A DNA stretch of 64,000 nucleotides from Sycon ciliatum (Eukaryota > Porifera > Calcarea > Leucosolenida > Sycettidae), in NCBI RefSeq assembly GCF_964019385.1, contig NC_088651.1, positions 707,863 through 771,862 on the forward strand, written 5' to 3'. Positions within the stretch are counted from its first letter, which is position 1. Each line of letters starts with the position of its first letter. The notes under the pieces are model-generated. The model was given only the letters and a program-made list of their open reading frames with translations. It was not told the DNA's origin and did no database searches. The position numbers were made by a program, and so were the translations under genes. Positions 1 to 32,000 of this stretch are shown here, one piece after another.

Positions 1-625
1 GTGCGCGGCGTGATACACCGGTGAAACTCGGCAGCAAACTAAATTGGACGACGGGGAACACGATGGAACTAAAATCAAACCTGTATCAGGCAGCGCAAGA
101 GATGAAAAAGGCGACTGAACATACGCTAACTTGTCGGCGGCCATACTCCCAGCTCCGTAGGCGCAGCGCGCCCGCACAAACGCGTATACGAAAGTTCATC
201 TTCTATTTTCGTGGCAATAGTCACGACCAAGCTTGTCACTGACGTCTTCAGGTCACATTTGAATATCCCGCGTGCCAAGTACTGCACGCTCTGGCCGCGA
301 CTGGCATTCTGCCGTACTGGCTTTTTGTGCCATCATTTCAGCTGGTTGCTAGGGAATCCAGCGACAAGCGTGGAGGTCACGTGGCACGGCACTCTGACAT
401 CGCTACCAATGAGGTGAATACACGCGTGCAACTGCAGAATAGGCAAAAGGAATATACATGGGGAATGTGCATGATGTAATAATGAGGATTGCATTATATA
501 ATCGAGAACGTGCATGATGTAATTGAAATGGAAACGCGGCACTACTTTTGACCCGCGGATCGGATTTCTTTGGCCACAACCACGGTACAACTGACTAGGC
601 ACGTGATACCCTGTGGCCCTGTGCG

Positions 626-1325
626 TACAGGTCCACCCTCGTTAGTACAACATCTGTACAGGTCCACCCTCGTTAGTACAACATCTGTACAGGTCCACCC
701 TCGTTAGTACAACATCTGTACAGGTCCACCCTCGTTAGTACAACATCTGTACAGGTCCACCCTCGTTAGTACAACATCTGTACAGGTCCACCCTCGCTAG
801 TACAACATCTGTACAGGTCCACCCTCGTTAGTACAACATCTGTACAGGTCCACCCTCGTTAGTACAACATCTGTACAGGTCCACCCTCGTTAGTACAACA
901 TCTGTACAGGTCCACCCTCGTTAGTACAACATCTGTACAGGTCCACCCTCGTTAGTACAACATCTGTACAGGTCCACCCTCGTTAGTACAACATCTGTAC
1001 AGGTCCACCCTCGTTAGTACAACATCTGTACAGGTCCACCCTCGTTAGTACAACATCTGTACAGGTCCACCCTCGTTAGTACAACATCTGTACAGGTCCA
1101 CCCTCGTTAGTACCACATCTGTACAGGTCCACCCTCGTTAGTACAACATCTGTACAGGTCCACCCTCGTTAGTACAACATCTGTACAGGTCTACCCTCGT
1201 TAGTACAACATCTGTACAGGTCCACCCTCGTTAGTACAACATCTGTACAGGTCCACCCTCGTTAGTACAACATCTGTACAGGTCCACCCTCGTTAGTACA
1301 ACATCTGTACAGGTTCACCCTCGTT
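626..1325. repeat. 31-bp minisatellite, about 22 copies
   Basis: The unit is TACAGGTCCACCCTCGTTAG plus TACAACATCTG, with an exact 31-bp period. Copies are almost identical. Single-base variants are visible near 796, 1112, 1191 and 1314. There are no unique spacers. It lies in the TRAF7 intron at the window edge. Confidence 0.95.
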
Positions 1326-1326
1326 A

Positions 1327-1579
1327 CAGTCCATTTCAAAACTATAGACGTGCAGTGTTTTTGAAATATTTCAAATTTGGCTGGAACGTTTTGAGAATAG
1401 TTTTCGGAATATTGCTCAGGTCCGCTCCACAATTACTCTCATATAGTTTCTAAACGGTTGGATAACAGACGCCCAATTTGGGAAAATCTATGCACAAAGT
1501 GATCACAGATTTTATGTGGTATAGATGCTGGCATAACGGTTTTTGCCTAGGTACGCGTCTATAGTTTTGAAATGGACTG
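1327..1579. mobile_element. TA-flanked MITE, mariner-like
   Basis: Terminal inverted repeats of about 24 bp (CAGTCCATTTCAAAACTAT and its complement) flanked by TA on both sides. It abuts the last minisatellite unit. Its right half is related to the element at 11270-11496 (shared CAGATTTTATG.GGTATAGATG). Confidence 0.85.
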
Positions 1580-1794
1580 TAGTACGACATCGGTCACAAG
1601 ACAAACCTCATTAGCAGACAATGATCAAAACTACCCTGACGCCTGAAACGGGTAGATTCACGTCTGGATAGGAGATAATGCTCCATATAAGACACAAATG
1701 TTGAAACCCCGAGGTTGTCTGCTAACGAGAGTAGACCTGTACTCTTATCCACACTCGTGCTCGTACTCGTATTCGTATTCGTACTCGTACATAC

Positions 1795-19989
<18,195 letters not shown>

Positions 19990-21222
19990 GCTAACCCCAC
20001 AAACTGGCACCGGCCAGCGATCTCCCTTCGACAGCTAACAAACGCACCTAGCTACGCCCGAACACTAGGGACCGTCCCAGGAGGTAAACGTTTATCTAGC
20101 GCCCAGGACCTTTCTCCAATCTGTGTTGCCCACTTGGGCCAAGTTGGGGCTGTGGAGCATTTAGCGCCCTCCAAGTTCAGAGATCCAACCTATGATGGTG
20201 TGCTACGCTACAAAACCACAACTGGCACTAGGACCTAGTCTGCTGAAACGAACAGCATCGAGAAAATAGGAGAATGGCGGTAAACAGGTCGGCTAGACCC
20301 AAACGGCCGAAATAGTTTCTTCTCGATTTTTGGCCGTTTTCTGCGCAGTGTGTGATGTTTCCTTCGAACAAACATCACACCTAGGTAGGTACATACATCA
20401 TGCCTGACTGTAGATCTACGCCATGCGCCACCCTATCCACACTCACACAGCGTGGCTCTATCCACAGGCACGCCAAGTGAGCCAGTCAGGCATGTGCCAG
20501 CGTACATGTGTGCCAGATCCTCTACAACTACACACATAACACCGCTCTGGCAGTCTGTCAGTCTGTCACCAGGTCACTGAGTCTGTAGTAGATCTACTGC
20601 CTGAGTACGTAGATCTACTGGGCCTACATGATTTTGTACTGCCAGTAGTACTGGCACACATGTACTAGCACTCTCACAACTACTTGTACTTGTAGCTGTG
20701 TGTGTGCTCACATGGCACGGGCATGGCCGCGGCGGCGTGCTATCCCATGCCCAGTGCAGTCGGGACCGGTGTGCGCCTGCCTTTTCGCGGTACAGCCAGC
20801 TGTACAGACAGTACATCACACTACATGTACAATGTACTGTCTGTACAGCTGGTCATGATAGTACAGTCATCACGATGATAGAACTTACTTACTTACCAAG
20901 TTAGTTACCATGCTTACTGTGTACCAGAAATATTCGTCTGGAATTTACCGTATTTTCCCCATTAAACGTACACGTCTCCAATACTAGAACGTCTCCAATT
21001 GTACATGTACATGTTGAGTGTGGATCAAAAATATAAAAGGACACGTCTCTAATAAGAGTACCTGCCGGAATGATGTGATGGGTATTACTGGGGTACAGGT
21101 ACCAAGGGTCCACATTACTTCGGTCTTCTTACCCATTCATCATCTTTGTGTCTTTGTACACTGATTCTTACCATGGCTGGATGTACTTACAGGAAGTTAC
21201 AGCCTTACAGCATCATTATCAC

Positions 21223-22226
21223 TAGGCCTTGACAGATTATGCTAATATTTTCGTGAAATTATGCTTTTCGCATTGCTGAAAAAATTGCAGAATTATGCTA
21301 TTTTTTATGCCAAAAGTTATCATATTATGCCGCATTATGCTCACATATGCTGCTAATGTATAATGGTTCTGTGCAAAATAACAGGGGAATTTTTTTATAG
21401 AGAGCGTTGTACTGTAGTAGCAAAGTTTCAACGGGGTCAACGCACCGTCCGACCTGGCTACGACCGTCACTGATTGTAGTGGACTGGACATATTATCAAG
21501 GGAGTCGTAAACCTACGACTTCCTGGTGCATCTACAGTAAGATCGGGCGCCGAAGAACACCTCGCCGAAGAACACCCAGGCTGGAAAACCGGCAAAATTT
21601 AAGAACAGTCCAGGCTAGAATTATCAGATTTAAGAACACTTTTAAAATTTGGAATTTCCACATGAGTGCAGTATTTAACTGATCGGCTTTGAGCTCGCCA
21701 CAACACCTGTACATAATAATAATAATAGTCATACATGTACGTTGTCATACATGTACTTACACGAAGTTGCGAATTTACACGTAGATCTACATTGTACATG
21801 TATGGGAGGTGAGTACATGTCATGTACACGTGTAAACAGTAACTGCTACATGTACAGTCATTCCCATTTACGACACCCACTAGTTTAGAAGTATCACATT
21901 GCACTACATGTACATGACAAACGTCATGACGTCACTCGACTCGCCGCGCGCGTGTGAATAAGAACGGTCTGGCTAGAATGAAAAATTTAAGAACTTTCCT
22001 AGGCTGCGCTCGAGCCCCTGCGTTCTTCGGCGCCCGATCTTACTGTACTTGTATTTGTACTTGTAGAACATGTACAACTGTATGGAATATTATTGGAATT
22101 TGATGCGAACAGGCGGATTATTTCAATTTTATGCGATTCGTATGCAATTTGCCTCGAATTATGCGATTATTCGATTTTGGTAGGAATTATGCGAAAGATT
22201 ATGCTAGCATAATCTTTCAAGGCCTA
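21223..22226. mobile_element. middle element of the nest
   Basis: TAGGCCTTGACAGATTATGC at the left is matched inverted by GCATAATCTTTCAAGGCCTA at the right. The interior is rich in ATTATGC motifs. It is split by the element at 21535-22045. Confidence 0.8.
21535..22045. mobile_element. inner element of the nest, GCCGAAGAAC family
   Basis: CAGTAAGATCGGGCGCCGAA at the left is matched inverted by TTCGGCGCCCGATCTTACTG at the right, with TA on both sides. Related elements lie at 30406-30597 and 38091-38477. Confidence 0.88.
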
Positions 22227-23714
22227 CATGTAATTATCACGAGTTGTTTGCCACCCAACCCAGGCAATCAATCTTTCCAGAAACAATAAAAGTACACGTC
22301 TCCAATACTAGTACAGTCTCCTATAGTAGTACAGGTCTGACCACCTTTGAAAAAATAAAGGTACTGTACATTTAATGGGGAAAATACGGTAATTTCGTCT
22401 TTTTCGTCCAAGGCCTTAAAAGGAGCTTTTGGACTAAATTAAATGTGTGACTAATGAATAATGTCGTTTTGCCCAGCTTTTCTTTATATTGTATACATTG
22501 TACTTCATGTAGAATTTTCTATGTCGAACTACCGGTAGTCAAAATTTGTATATTTTCTATGTACACTCTTAGGACGAAATTTTCAACCGGACGAACTCCT
22601 TTTCTTTGGAGTTGGACGAAATTATTGACGGACGAAATTTTCTGCCTCTACAGTATACATGATTGTACTTGTAGTAGTAAAGAGTAGAGTGCAAGTACCA
22701 GTGCAGTGTCGTCATGTCCATGTCGGGTCGATCCGGTCCCCTCGTGCTCGATTTTGGCTTCTTTTCATTTTTGCACTGCATGCACTGGTTTCTGCTTTTT
22801 CGTGCTGTATCCTTTTCACTTCAGTCTAGAACGAAAACTGTAAACTGCACTGACAAATGCACGGTGATGACAGATGTGCGCTGTGTGACATAGCATGATA
22901 ATGCATTAATGGCCCTTCGAGTGATCGGCTGATCGCTTCCGCATGACTGCTATCCATCATTCCATGTACATGTACGTCGGTCCGGTCCGTGTACATGGTG
23001 TACACAATAGGGTTTGAAAGTGCTACGTCACAGCATAGCAACAATTTCAAAAATTTCAAAAATTCAAATTTTTGTATGGATCCAAGCACATTTCAAGCCG
23101 TCTTACTCACAACAAGGAGGTGATGTAACCAGTAAAACGGACTGATTTGGCTACTGGGGCGGCGGGGTTACAACTGGTGCCAGTGGTGGCGAAGTAAAAG
23201 TCACCCTTGCATACGACATGACTCATGAGTGAGTTGCACTGCACCCACATACTGAGGCAATAGCAAAGTCACACCTCAGTGGATCCAAAATAGAAATCTG
23301 ATGTCAAATTACTACTTCCTGGCCGTTTTTGACGTCATCACTTTCAAGCCCTATCATGCACGCATGTGATGAGTTTGTTTAGTACAGTCATGTACTTTTC
23401 CTTTTTTTATTTTTTTTTATTTCCTAATCCTAGTGCCATGCATGAGTACTCTGAGGTAAAATCCGCCCTTTGCAAACCTCTTTATTTTTAAAATGTTTGG
23501 CACTTTTGTCCCATGCCATGGTGACTGTGATGTTCGCTCGCCACTGTTGTGCTTCTCGCATCCTTGCTCATCTCACTGGTGCTATTCTAGTTGCTTTGTA
23601 TTGATCTCTATTTCGTTTTCGCACCTACATGTATTTTCTGTATTTAACTGCCAACACTTCCATCCACCAAGTCCAGGTTTAGCACCAAACATGTACATAA
23701 ATATGCAAAGACGA

Positions 23715-23812
23715 GGCAGAACAACAGAGACCAAACATCTTTCTTGTAACTCCGAGTTTCGTGTTTCAAACTCGGAGTTACGAGAAAGATTTTTGGTCTC
23801 TGTTGTTCTGCC
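23715..23812. mobile_element. near-perfect hairpin element
   Basis: GGCAGAACAACAGAGACCAA at the left and its inverted copy at the right, with about 45-bp arms and a 7-nt loop. An open frame runs through it on both strands because of the palindrome. Confidence 0.8.
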
Positions 23813-24583
23813 CTGTGTGGTAAGCTCTGCCCTTTTTGAGGTATTGAGCACAATTTGCAGCAAAAACTCCAGACACTTTGTAAATATGCAAAGAGATTGT
23901 CAGATAACCAATACGGCTCGAGGCAGAGAGCAAATCTTCAAGGGTACTAACGGTCACACAAATCCATCCCAAACCGCCAATATAGATAATGAGATTCTTA
24001 TCAGACTCAGCGGAGAACGTTCAGGTTATGAGCTTACTGGGCCCCACCACAACACACCATTATTCAGCCCAGTGTCTGGAGATATGCGGATTTTGTAGAA
24101 AAAAGAAAAAAATCTGAGTGTCAGCTACAACCAACCTGAACGTCCTCCGCTGAGTCTGCTATGCTGTAAGCTCTGTGTCTGACATTGAGCACACTCTGCA
24201 GCTCGGGGATCAACGGATATAATTATGATGAGATGAATAACACGTAAAAAGGCTCTGAGTAGAAGATCATCAAGGTTAAGAGAAAGGATTCGACTCCGGG
24301 ATGGAGAGCCAAGGATGATTACTGGAAAAAAGGCTAACTATGTACACGGCTCCTAAGAATAAAGACAAGCAAAATCAACAGCAGGTGCAAAAGATGAGTT
24401 TGATTTTCACCATTTACACGGCCACAGTCAGAGCTTGGAAACAGTAAAAACCAAGGTGGGTGCAACGCTAGAACCCGAATTCAAACACTAGTCAAAAGGT
24501 GCATGAGAATTTGGCCACGTTCACTGGTCTAGTGGAACAAATGAAATTTGGCCGAAACACAAAGAGTATGTGCGTGTGAGTGT

Positions 24584-24815
<232 letters not shown>

Positions 24816-25496
24816 TGCGTACAAGGAAGGATAAACAAAGCGGTGAACTCTGAGTGGCTTGACTATGAGCACACTGGTGCCGTAGAGAAAAACTTCAAGT
24901 ATTACATCCTGGTAATACTAGTGGACTAGGCAATTTCAATTTCAGAGCACAGTGAAGTCACCCCAGCGAATGCTCCTTATCTCACATACGGATCGCTGTC
25001 TGTGGAGAAGATTGATTCGTATTGATTTCTGTAGCATGATCGAATGCCACTCGTAGAACTGTGCATGCACACTAGAGCTAACCTGAATAGAGATTCCTCC
25101 ACAAGGCTGCTCAGTTGCCTCACAGCCTCGGCGCCGTGCTGCTCAGATTCTGCTCAACAACAGCTGGACACTCGGCACTGCTCAACGATGACTGAACTGG
25201 CAATGAGACCATCATCAGAGCCTCGCTATCATCGAAAGACTATCAAGCAAAACGAAAACACCGTCTTGTTTCCAGTTTTCTTCGGAGACAAGAACGTGAT
25301 GATACTAAGAACGAGGACACACTTCAAGATGTCGGTGAAGAGCCTGACGCGTGTCTTGCTTCTGTCTTGTTTCACGTTCGCTTCCAGTGTAATGTTGGTA
25401 CGCTCCAAGTCTTAGCACCGTGGGCTGCTGTTATACCACTGGTCCAGCTGCACTGGTGGAGCACACTCTCTTAGCAATGCTCTCCGGCTCACTCGA

Positions 25497-25812
25497 TCAC
25501 TTCCTACTGTGACGGAACGGCCGCAGCTTTCCCAGATTGGGCGTGGAGGCGCGTACGGACACCAAGCTACCGGTGGAGGTGGACACCTTGAGTCCCTGCA
25601 CTCCCAGCTTTCCGTCCTCCTTCGCTCCGAACAGCGTGTACTTGCCCTCGGCGCGTACTTTCTTGTTGCGATAGCTCACCATGTTCTTCGTCGTCTGGCT
25701 GTGTCCGTCATTGCCGTCGAGATGACTGAGCTGGATGGTAGCCATGCCATACATGGGGTTACGTCCTAGCTTCTCCTCCCACAACATCACCTGCGCACGT
25801 ATAACAGCATGC

Positions 25813-25895
<83 letters not shown>

Positions 25896-25900
25896 CAGAA

Positions 25901-25986
<86 letters not shown>

Positions 25987-28975
25987 AAGTGTGAGATACA
26001 TGTTCAAGTACAGTAAAACCTGTAACTAAAGACCACCGTGACTAGCGACCGGCCTGGTACTACCGACCACTTTGTCAGGCACGGACGGTCTCACATTCAA
26101 AATGCACTGTGACTAGCGACTACCTGCTGAACGCGACCAGCGACCGCCTTTTCTTGTCCCAATGTCGAATTTTGACCCGTAACTAGCGACCGCGATGTAG
26201 CAAATCAAACATTGCTTGAAGCTCCTTCTCGAAATTTTGATGATTTTCCATGGTCGTTTCGATACTACAGCTGGACAAATGAGCGCAGTCTCATTTTTAC
26301 TGTGGAATCAGTGTGGATTGCACTACACCTGTCATAATTTCAAGTGCTGTCAAGAACAAACAAGATAGGAAACGTCTTGGAGAGCGCATCCAAAGCGCTC
26401 TTTGATCAATGTTACTACTCAAAGGAGAAACTAAGACTGAGCGGCTCTCTGTCGAAGTGCAATCACACAGCTCAGTCACCAGACTCACCACTACACCAGG
26501 TCACACTGACAGTCTGTGCTGGCTAGCTAGCATGCTACGGTATTATGTACTCAGCTGTACGGAACACAGGCCAGGATACGATGGCGGATAATAGTCTACA
26601 GTGAAAGGTGCGAAAACTCCCAACATCGCCGCATCAAGTACTGGTACACACTACTCACTAGTACAGTTTACGCTACACTACATCCAAGTCGGAGCGACTG
26701 AGTTTCCACTGCAGATCAACACACTGATACCAGTTGCCAGTGTAGTCGCACACAGATGAGGATGGAGTCGATAGTGACTAGTGCACTGCCTGGCCAGGCC
26801 AGCGCTGCTCTGGAAACCCAGTCACCAGTGAGTCGACATACGTGTCAAAAGGTCGTATCGCTTTCGGTGTATAAAAAACTTGATTTTGTCTCTCTCCAAG
26901 TGTTGTATGATCTGAAAGAAGAATGTCAGTGCGCAAGTGGTGGGGGATTGTATTATCTGCATTTTGACATACATATCATATAATGGGATCCATATATGGT
27001 CGCGCGGTGCAAACCTCTAACTAAAGACCACCTGCCACCAACGACCACTTTTCCGGGCACCAAGGGGTGGTCGTTAGTTACAGGTTTCACTGTACTGAAG
27101 TCGATGAGTGACTTGTACCACCATGCAGTGATAGAGTAGAGTTTTCAACCCACCTTTAGCCAAAGGGGAGTATGTTTGATTCGTGTAGCATTTTTGTGTG
27201 ACAAGGCAATTTGGATTTTGTATTGTATTATATCGTATTATTTAATATTTTATTTGGGCATTCCCAACAGACCCTAAGGTCTTCTTACAGGTTGCCCAAG
27301 ATGACCGAATGCACTAAGTTCCTGGAAAAATGAGTTGGGGATATGATAAGTGCGATGGGATTCGGGAAGCGCATTACAGCGGTCAGCACCAAGGAATGAA
27401 ATAGATTTGTACCCAGCTTAGAGGATACTGGAAAGGTGGGTAAACTGCCTGTCCCTCCTCCTCTCTCCCTCCCCCCCCCCCCCCCATGAGTTCTTTCCTT
27501 GCTAGAACCTTACTGTGTTGTCAGAGAGTGAAATCATCCAGCCATCTTCACACACTCTCTCCACACACTACACTCAATCTTCCAGTGTACAGTAATACAT
27601 GTGACTAACGACCACTCCTTGCCCTTGGGGCCAGAGACAGCGGTCTTTAGTGGCAGGTGGTCCTTAGTTAGAGGTTTGCACAGCACAACCATAATATGAA
27701 TGTCAGACCGTCCGTGCCTGGCGAAGTATTCTTCAGTACCCGGCTGGCCGCTAGTCACGGTGGTCTTTAGTCACAGGCTTTACTCTACTTCACAGCAGTG
27801 ATCACCTTTTACCGTTTTCATCGCCGTACCTAACACGCGGCGGATATCACTCACACCATCCAGCTATGATTCCCGCGCCACTCTCACAGCAAGAATCACA
27901 TGATCGCAACCAAAGTGCAGACCAATCCAACACATCTTTACAGAGCGTTACACCATCAAATCAGCAGGCGGAAACAAGCCAGTTAAGTCGTACCTTCACA
28001 ACATCCATTCCGGGTGACATTGAGAAATGGAGTGTTTCGTCGAAGATCATGTTCTCGGAGACATTGACGGCTTTTGTGCGCTTCTTCGTATGTTTGGAAG
28101 TCTCGGCGAGTCCTTTTTGTAGATAGCACTTGATGTAGAGCTCTGGAGAGGGCAGGACAGGGACATCGCAACAAGGAGCATACAGGTAACAAGCCAACAT
28201 ACACTGAGGTATGGAACATAGGTACGCATATGATTAGATTTGGTATTATATTGATATCATATATTTCAAGGATTCTCCAGAGCCAAAATGGATGCCTATC
28301 AAAGGGAGTCTCCTGGGGAAAGGTAGTGAAGGTGGCTGTTATGAGAGAGGGAGAAAGGGACATGATAAGGCACTCGCTTTGAACAGACGGACGGACGGAC
28401 GGAGAGTTGGACAGACAAATGGTCGGTTGGACAGGCAAACCGACAGACAAAAAAGCGGACGGATAGATGGACTGACAGACGGATAGGCTGACACACAGGC
28501 ACACACATATGAACTTATATGCACACACATGATACTACAGGACCACCGGAAGGAGTCTTTGATTGGTCCGGTATTATCATCGCCTTTCATACGTTGTGTA
28601 TGGTATGGCAGGTACATAATACCCTCCACAGTAGGAAACATGATTGTGTTGGTGGCTGAAACGTTGGTCCGGCAGTACCCTTACCAACCGGACCGGTTCC
28701 GGAAGGCCTGATACACACCATACAAATACAACACACACACACACACGCACACACACACATACCCCCCCCCCCCCCCCCCGCCACACACACACACACACAC
28801 ACCCGTCTTACCAGTAGTGCGTGGCAATGACATCAGCTTCAGATCGTTCAGCTGCACAATCTCAATGTTGACTGCGGAGTACGTCACTTCTAGTTTCAGC
28901 TCCACCTCTCCTATACTGGTGTGGTCTGTCAGGTACAGATAAGGCATTCATGCAAGTATGTAGGCACACACGCAT

Positions 28976-29022
<47 letters not shown>

Positions 29023-32000
29023 CGACTTGGTTGGGGCGCAAAGGCGACGAGGGAGAGAAGACGAGCACCACCCTCACTACGTCGAGCTTATGGCAAGAGG
29101 ATGTCCCCGACACTTCTTGCCCCTACGGTCAGAGTGGACTATGGGCCAACTTTACCCATAGCTTGTAACACACTCAATGCATAAGAGGGTGGGGGGGGGG
29201 GGGCACGTATGCACAGAGAGCTCAATAAGCCACGGGGTCAGAGCCGGAGCAACACAATAAAACAAACAACAATGGATCATGGCAATCTCGCAACTCTGAG
29301 TTTCATACTTGCCTGATCATTGGCAACCATGCACAGGCACGTGTCGCGTAGCTCGCATGGGGCACGGGGGGGGGGGCTCCAAAATTGTTTTACCTTAAGT
29401 TCAGGATGCACATAATGACAATGAATGACATGCACCAGCCATCCCACACATATGCTGCCTTGCCCCCCCCCCCCCCAAAGGGGGACCAGCGACGCCCCTG
29501 ATGCATGACACTCAGCGATGCAAGAATGCCTTGATCTGTTATTGTTTATTTGCTTCTCATTCAAAGCATAAAACTTCTCCAGTTACTCACCAAACATTTG
29601 CCGCTCTATGACTTGTCCTGGTCCGTAGCCAAGCTCCGCCAAGAAACTCACCGCCTCCTCGTGCCTGCCAACAAACACACGCATGACACAATCACTCTGT
29701 TTGATAACCATCCCAAATCAACCATCCAATACAAAACAGCAGGCAAATCTTTATGTCAGATACAAGTTGACAACTACAGGAAACTTTGTTCTGCTGTTGC
29801 CCCGAGTTTCCTTGCCACACGGCCAATCATCAGGCACGCAGATGATGGCACTTTGCTTTGTGTTTCAGTGAGATAAGAGCATTGAGAGCAGGCAGTTGAA
29901 TCACAAACAGATAAGCAAGATGACTTATCTCCAAAAGCAGGTGAACAGTTTTTATTCAAAAATGTGGTGTATCCATTTCACTGCTTTTCGGATATTGGCC
30001 AACAATGGATACCTTTTATGTGTGGTTTGATCTACATCCATATTATTTGGGTAACGGTTTGGAATTGGTTGCAGTGAATGGGATTTCGGTCTGACCACTT
30101 TGTGGTGGGTCTGATCTACTCACCTCCCACCGCTTAGGAGCTGCATCTGCGCCTTGATCCAAGAGGGTGGTGGCGTTCCTGCGGATGCGGAAAACTGGGC
30201 CTTTGGCCGAGTCTCACGCGAACCGTGAAATTTTTTTTAAATTTGGAATTGGTTCTAGTCAGAATTCAAATATGAAATTCGCTGCAAGGTATCCCTTGAT
30301 CCTTTCACCAAACTGTAATCAAAACCTCCATTTCTCTAATCCACCATTGAATTGTGTTGCATTGTGCGTCTAAACCCTAAACCGTGTCTATTTGTGTCTG
30401 CAGTACTGTCGGTCGCCGAAGAACTGGGGGGGGGGGGGGGCAGCCTCCTAGCCTAGGCCGTTCCTATTTTCATGTATTGCAGTCTATGCACAAGTGAATC
30501 ACAGTGTAAACATTGGTATGCGGTGCTTGATAAAATTCTAGCCTGGCCGTTCTTCGGCGCTCCGTTCTTCGGCGCTCCGTTCTTCGGCGCCCGACAGTTC
30601 TCTATTCTTACTGTGCTGATCCTTATAGTGTGAAGCTGTGTTTGTTACGTACTCTTTCAGCGACTTCAAGTCCCCAACAGGGGCAGGCGAATCTCGTCCC
30701 GTGGAGGACAATGAGGTCGCATCTACAGAAAAGGCAACACATCAACACGCACACACACGCACGCACGCACGCACATACACACACACATACATTTACACAC
30801 AAACACGTACACACACCACACCACGGGGCCAAGAGCACCAGCAACGATGGTTCGTTATCATTATATCCCTTCTTATCGTAATCAAATTGTCTTGCATAGC
30901 ACACTACACAGCAGCTGCATTGATCTCTCGGCCACAGCTTTCAAAATAGAGCAATCTCTCCCATGGGATTCCAACAGCACCATGGCATTGTTGAAGGGCA
31001 TCACTTTCCTAAAGCGGAGGTTTCTGGAATTCGGCGACAACCAAAATACTTCGATTTTCACGATAGTGCAATATGTCTCACCATCATACACCACTACCCA
31101 AAAACGGTCTCTCGTCTACAAAATCTTCGTGAATAGAAATAAATAGATCCGATATTCGACTGAATTATGGCTGTTTGAAGTCATCGACGGAATGTCATCG
31201 GAATTAGAATAGGGCGGAGCGAAGTGGCTAAAACTTGAAGTCAGCGATAACAAATTCCCTGGACCAATACCATCGGAATAGTGTTCAGCATCCAATATAT
31301 CAGAGCTACCCGGTTGTCTGAGCTCAGCATATGGGCCACAGCCAGCTAAAACATGTCTTAGAGTGAAAATATGTATTCCAGAAAAATGTCAGGTTGCTCG
31401 CCAGCGGTTTGGACTAGACCGCCAAATAAGTGTGAGAACGAAGTTCGACAAGATGCACACGCCACCGATTGATGAATGAAGCACAGCACAAACGTGCTCG
31501 ACAGAAACAACTCTTCATTTTGGGCCGTCATGTCTCAAGCAAATAACGGAACCCCAAAGCCATGTTTTAGCTTGCCCATATACCAATACAACAGCTACTG
31601 TGAAAATGATAAGCCCCTCTACAGTAAAACTCCTCTAATCCAGGCAGGTTGGGACCGAGCATTGCCCGCCACTAGGAATTGCCCGTACACTCAAACGCCT
31701 CTTATCCGGACGCCTCAGATACGGGCACGTCTCTCTACCGGGCACCTTTAGCTTGAGTTCCTATGGCAAAAATGCTTCGAATTAGGGGGTTTTGAACTTT
31801 TTCCGTATTCGGAAGTGCTTATTTTTCACTGCCAACCTATGTAATCCACACATTTTTACCAATGGGTTCCTTTTTTATCCTGAACATGTGCAATACGTTC
31901 CAAATAAACTTCTTCAAAAAGTGATTATGATACATGGTAGATGAGTTATTCTGAGATACGGGCAAATCTGAGATACGGGCAGTGCCCGGTCCAAAGGTGC

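Larger units (their letters stand above)
20947..22390. mobile_element. outer element of a three-level nest
   Basis: Terminal repeats ACCGTATTTTCCCCATTAAA at the left and its inverted match at the right, flanked by AATTT on both sides (20942-20946, 22391-22395). It contains CACGTCTCCAATACTAG near both ends and is split by the element at 21223-22226. I saw no transposase. Confidence 0.85.

Noticed and set aside
626-1325. CRISPR-like regular array
   Set aside because: Units are contiguous 31-bp repeats with no unique spacers, in eukaryotic intronic DNA; it is a minisatellite.
23493-24098. 201-codon open frame on the plus strand
   Set aside because: It runs through a palindromic hairpin element, has low-quality composition and no recognisable domain or splice sites; treated as chance.
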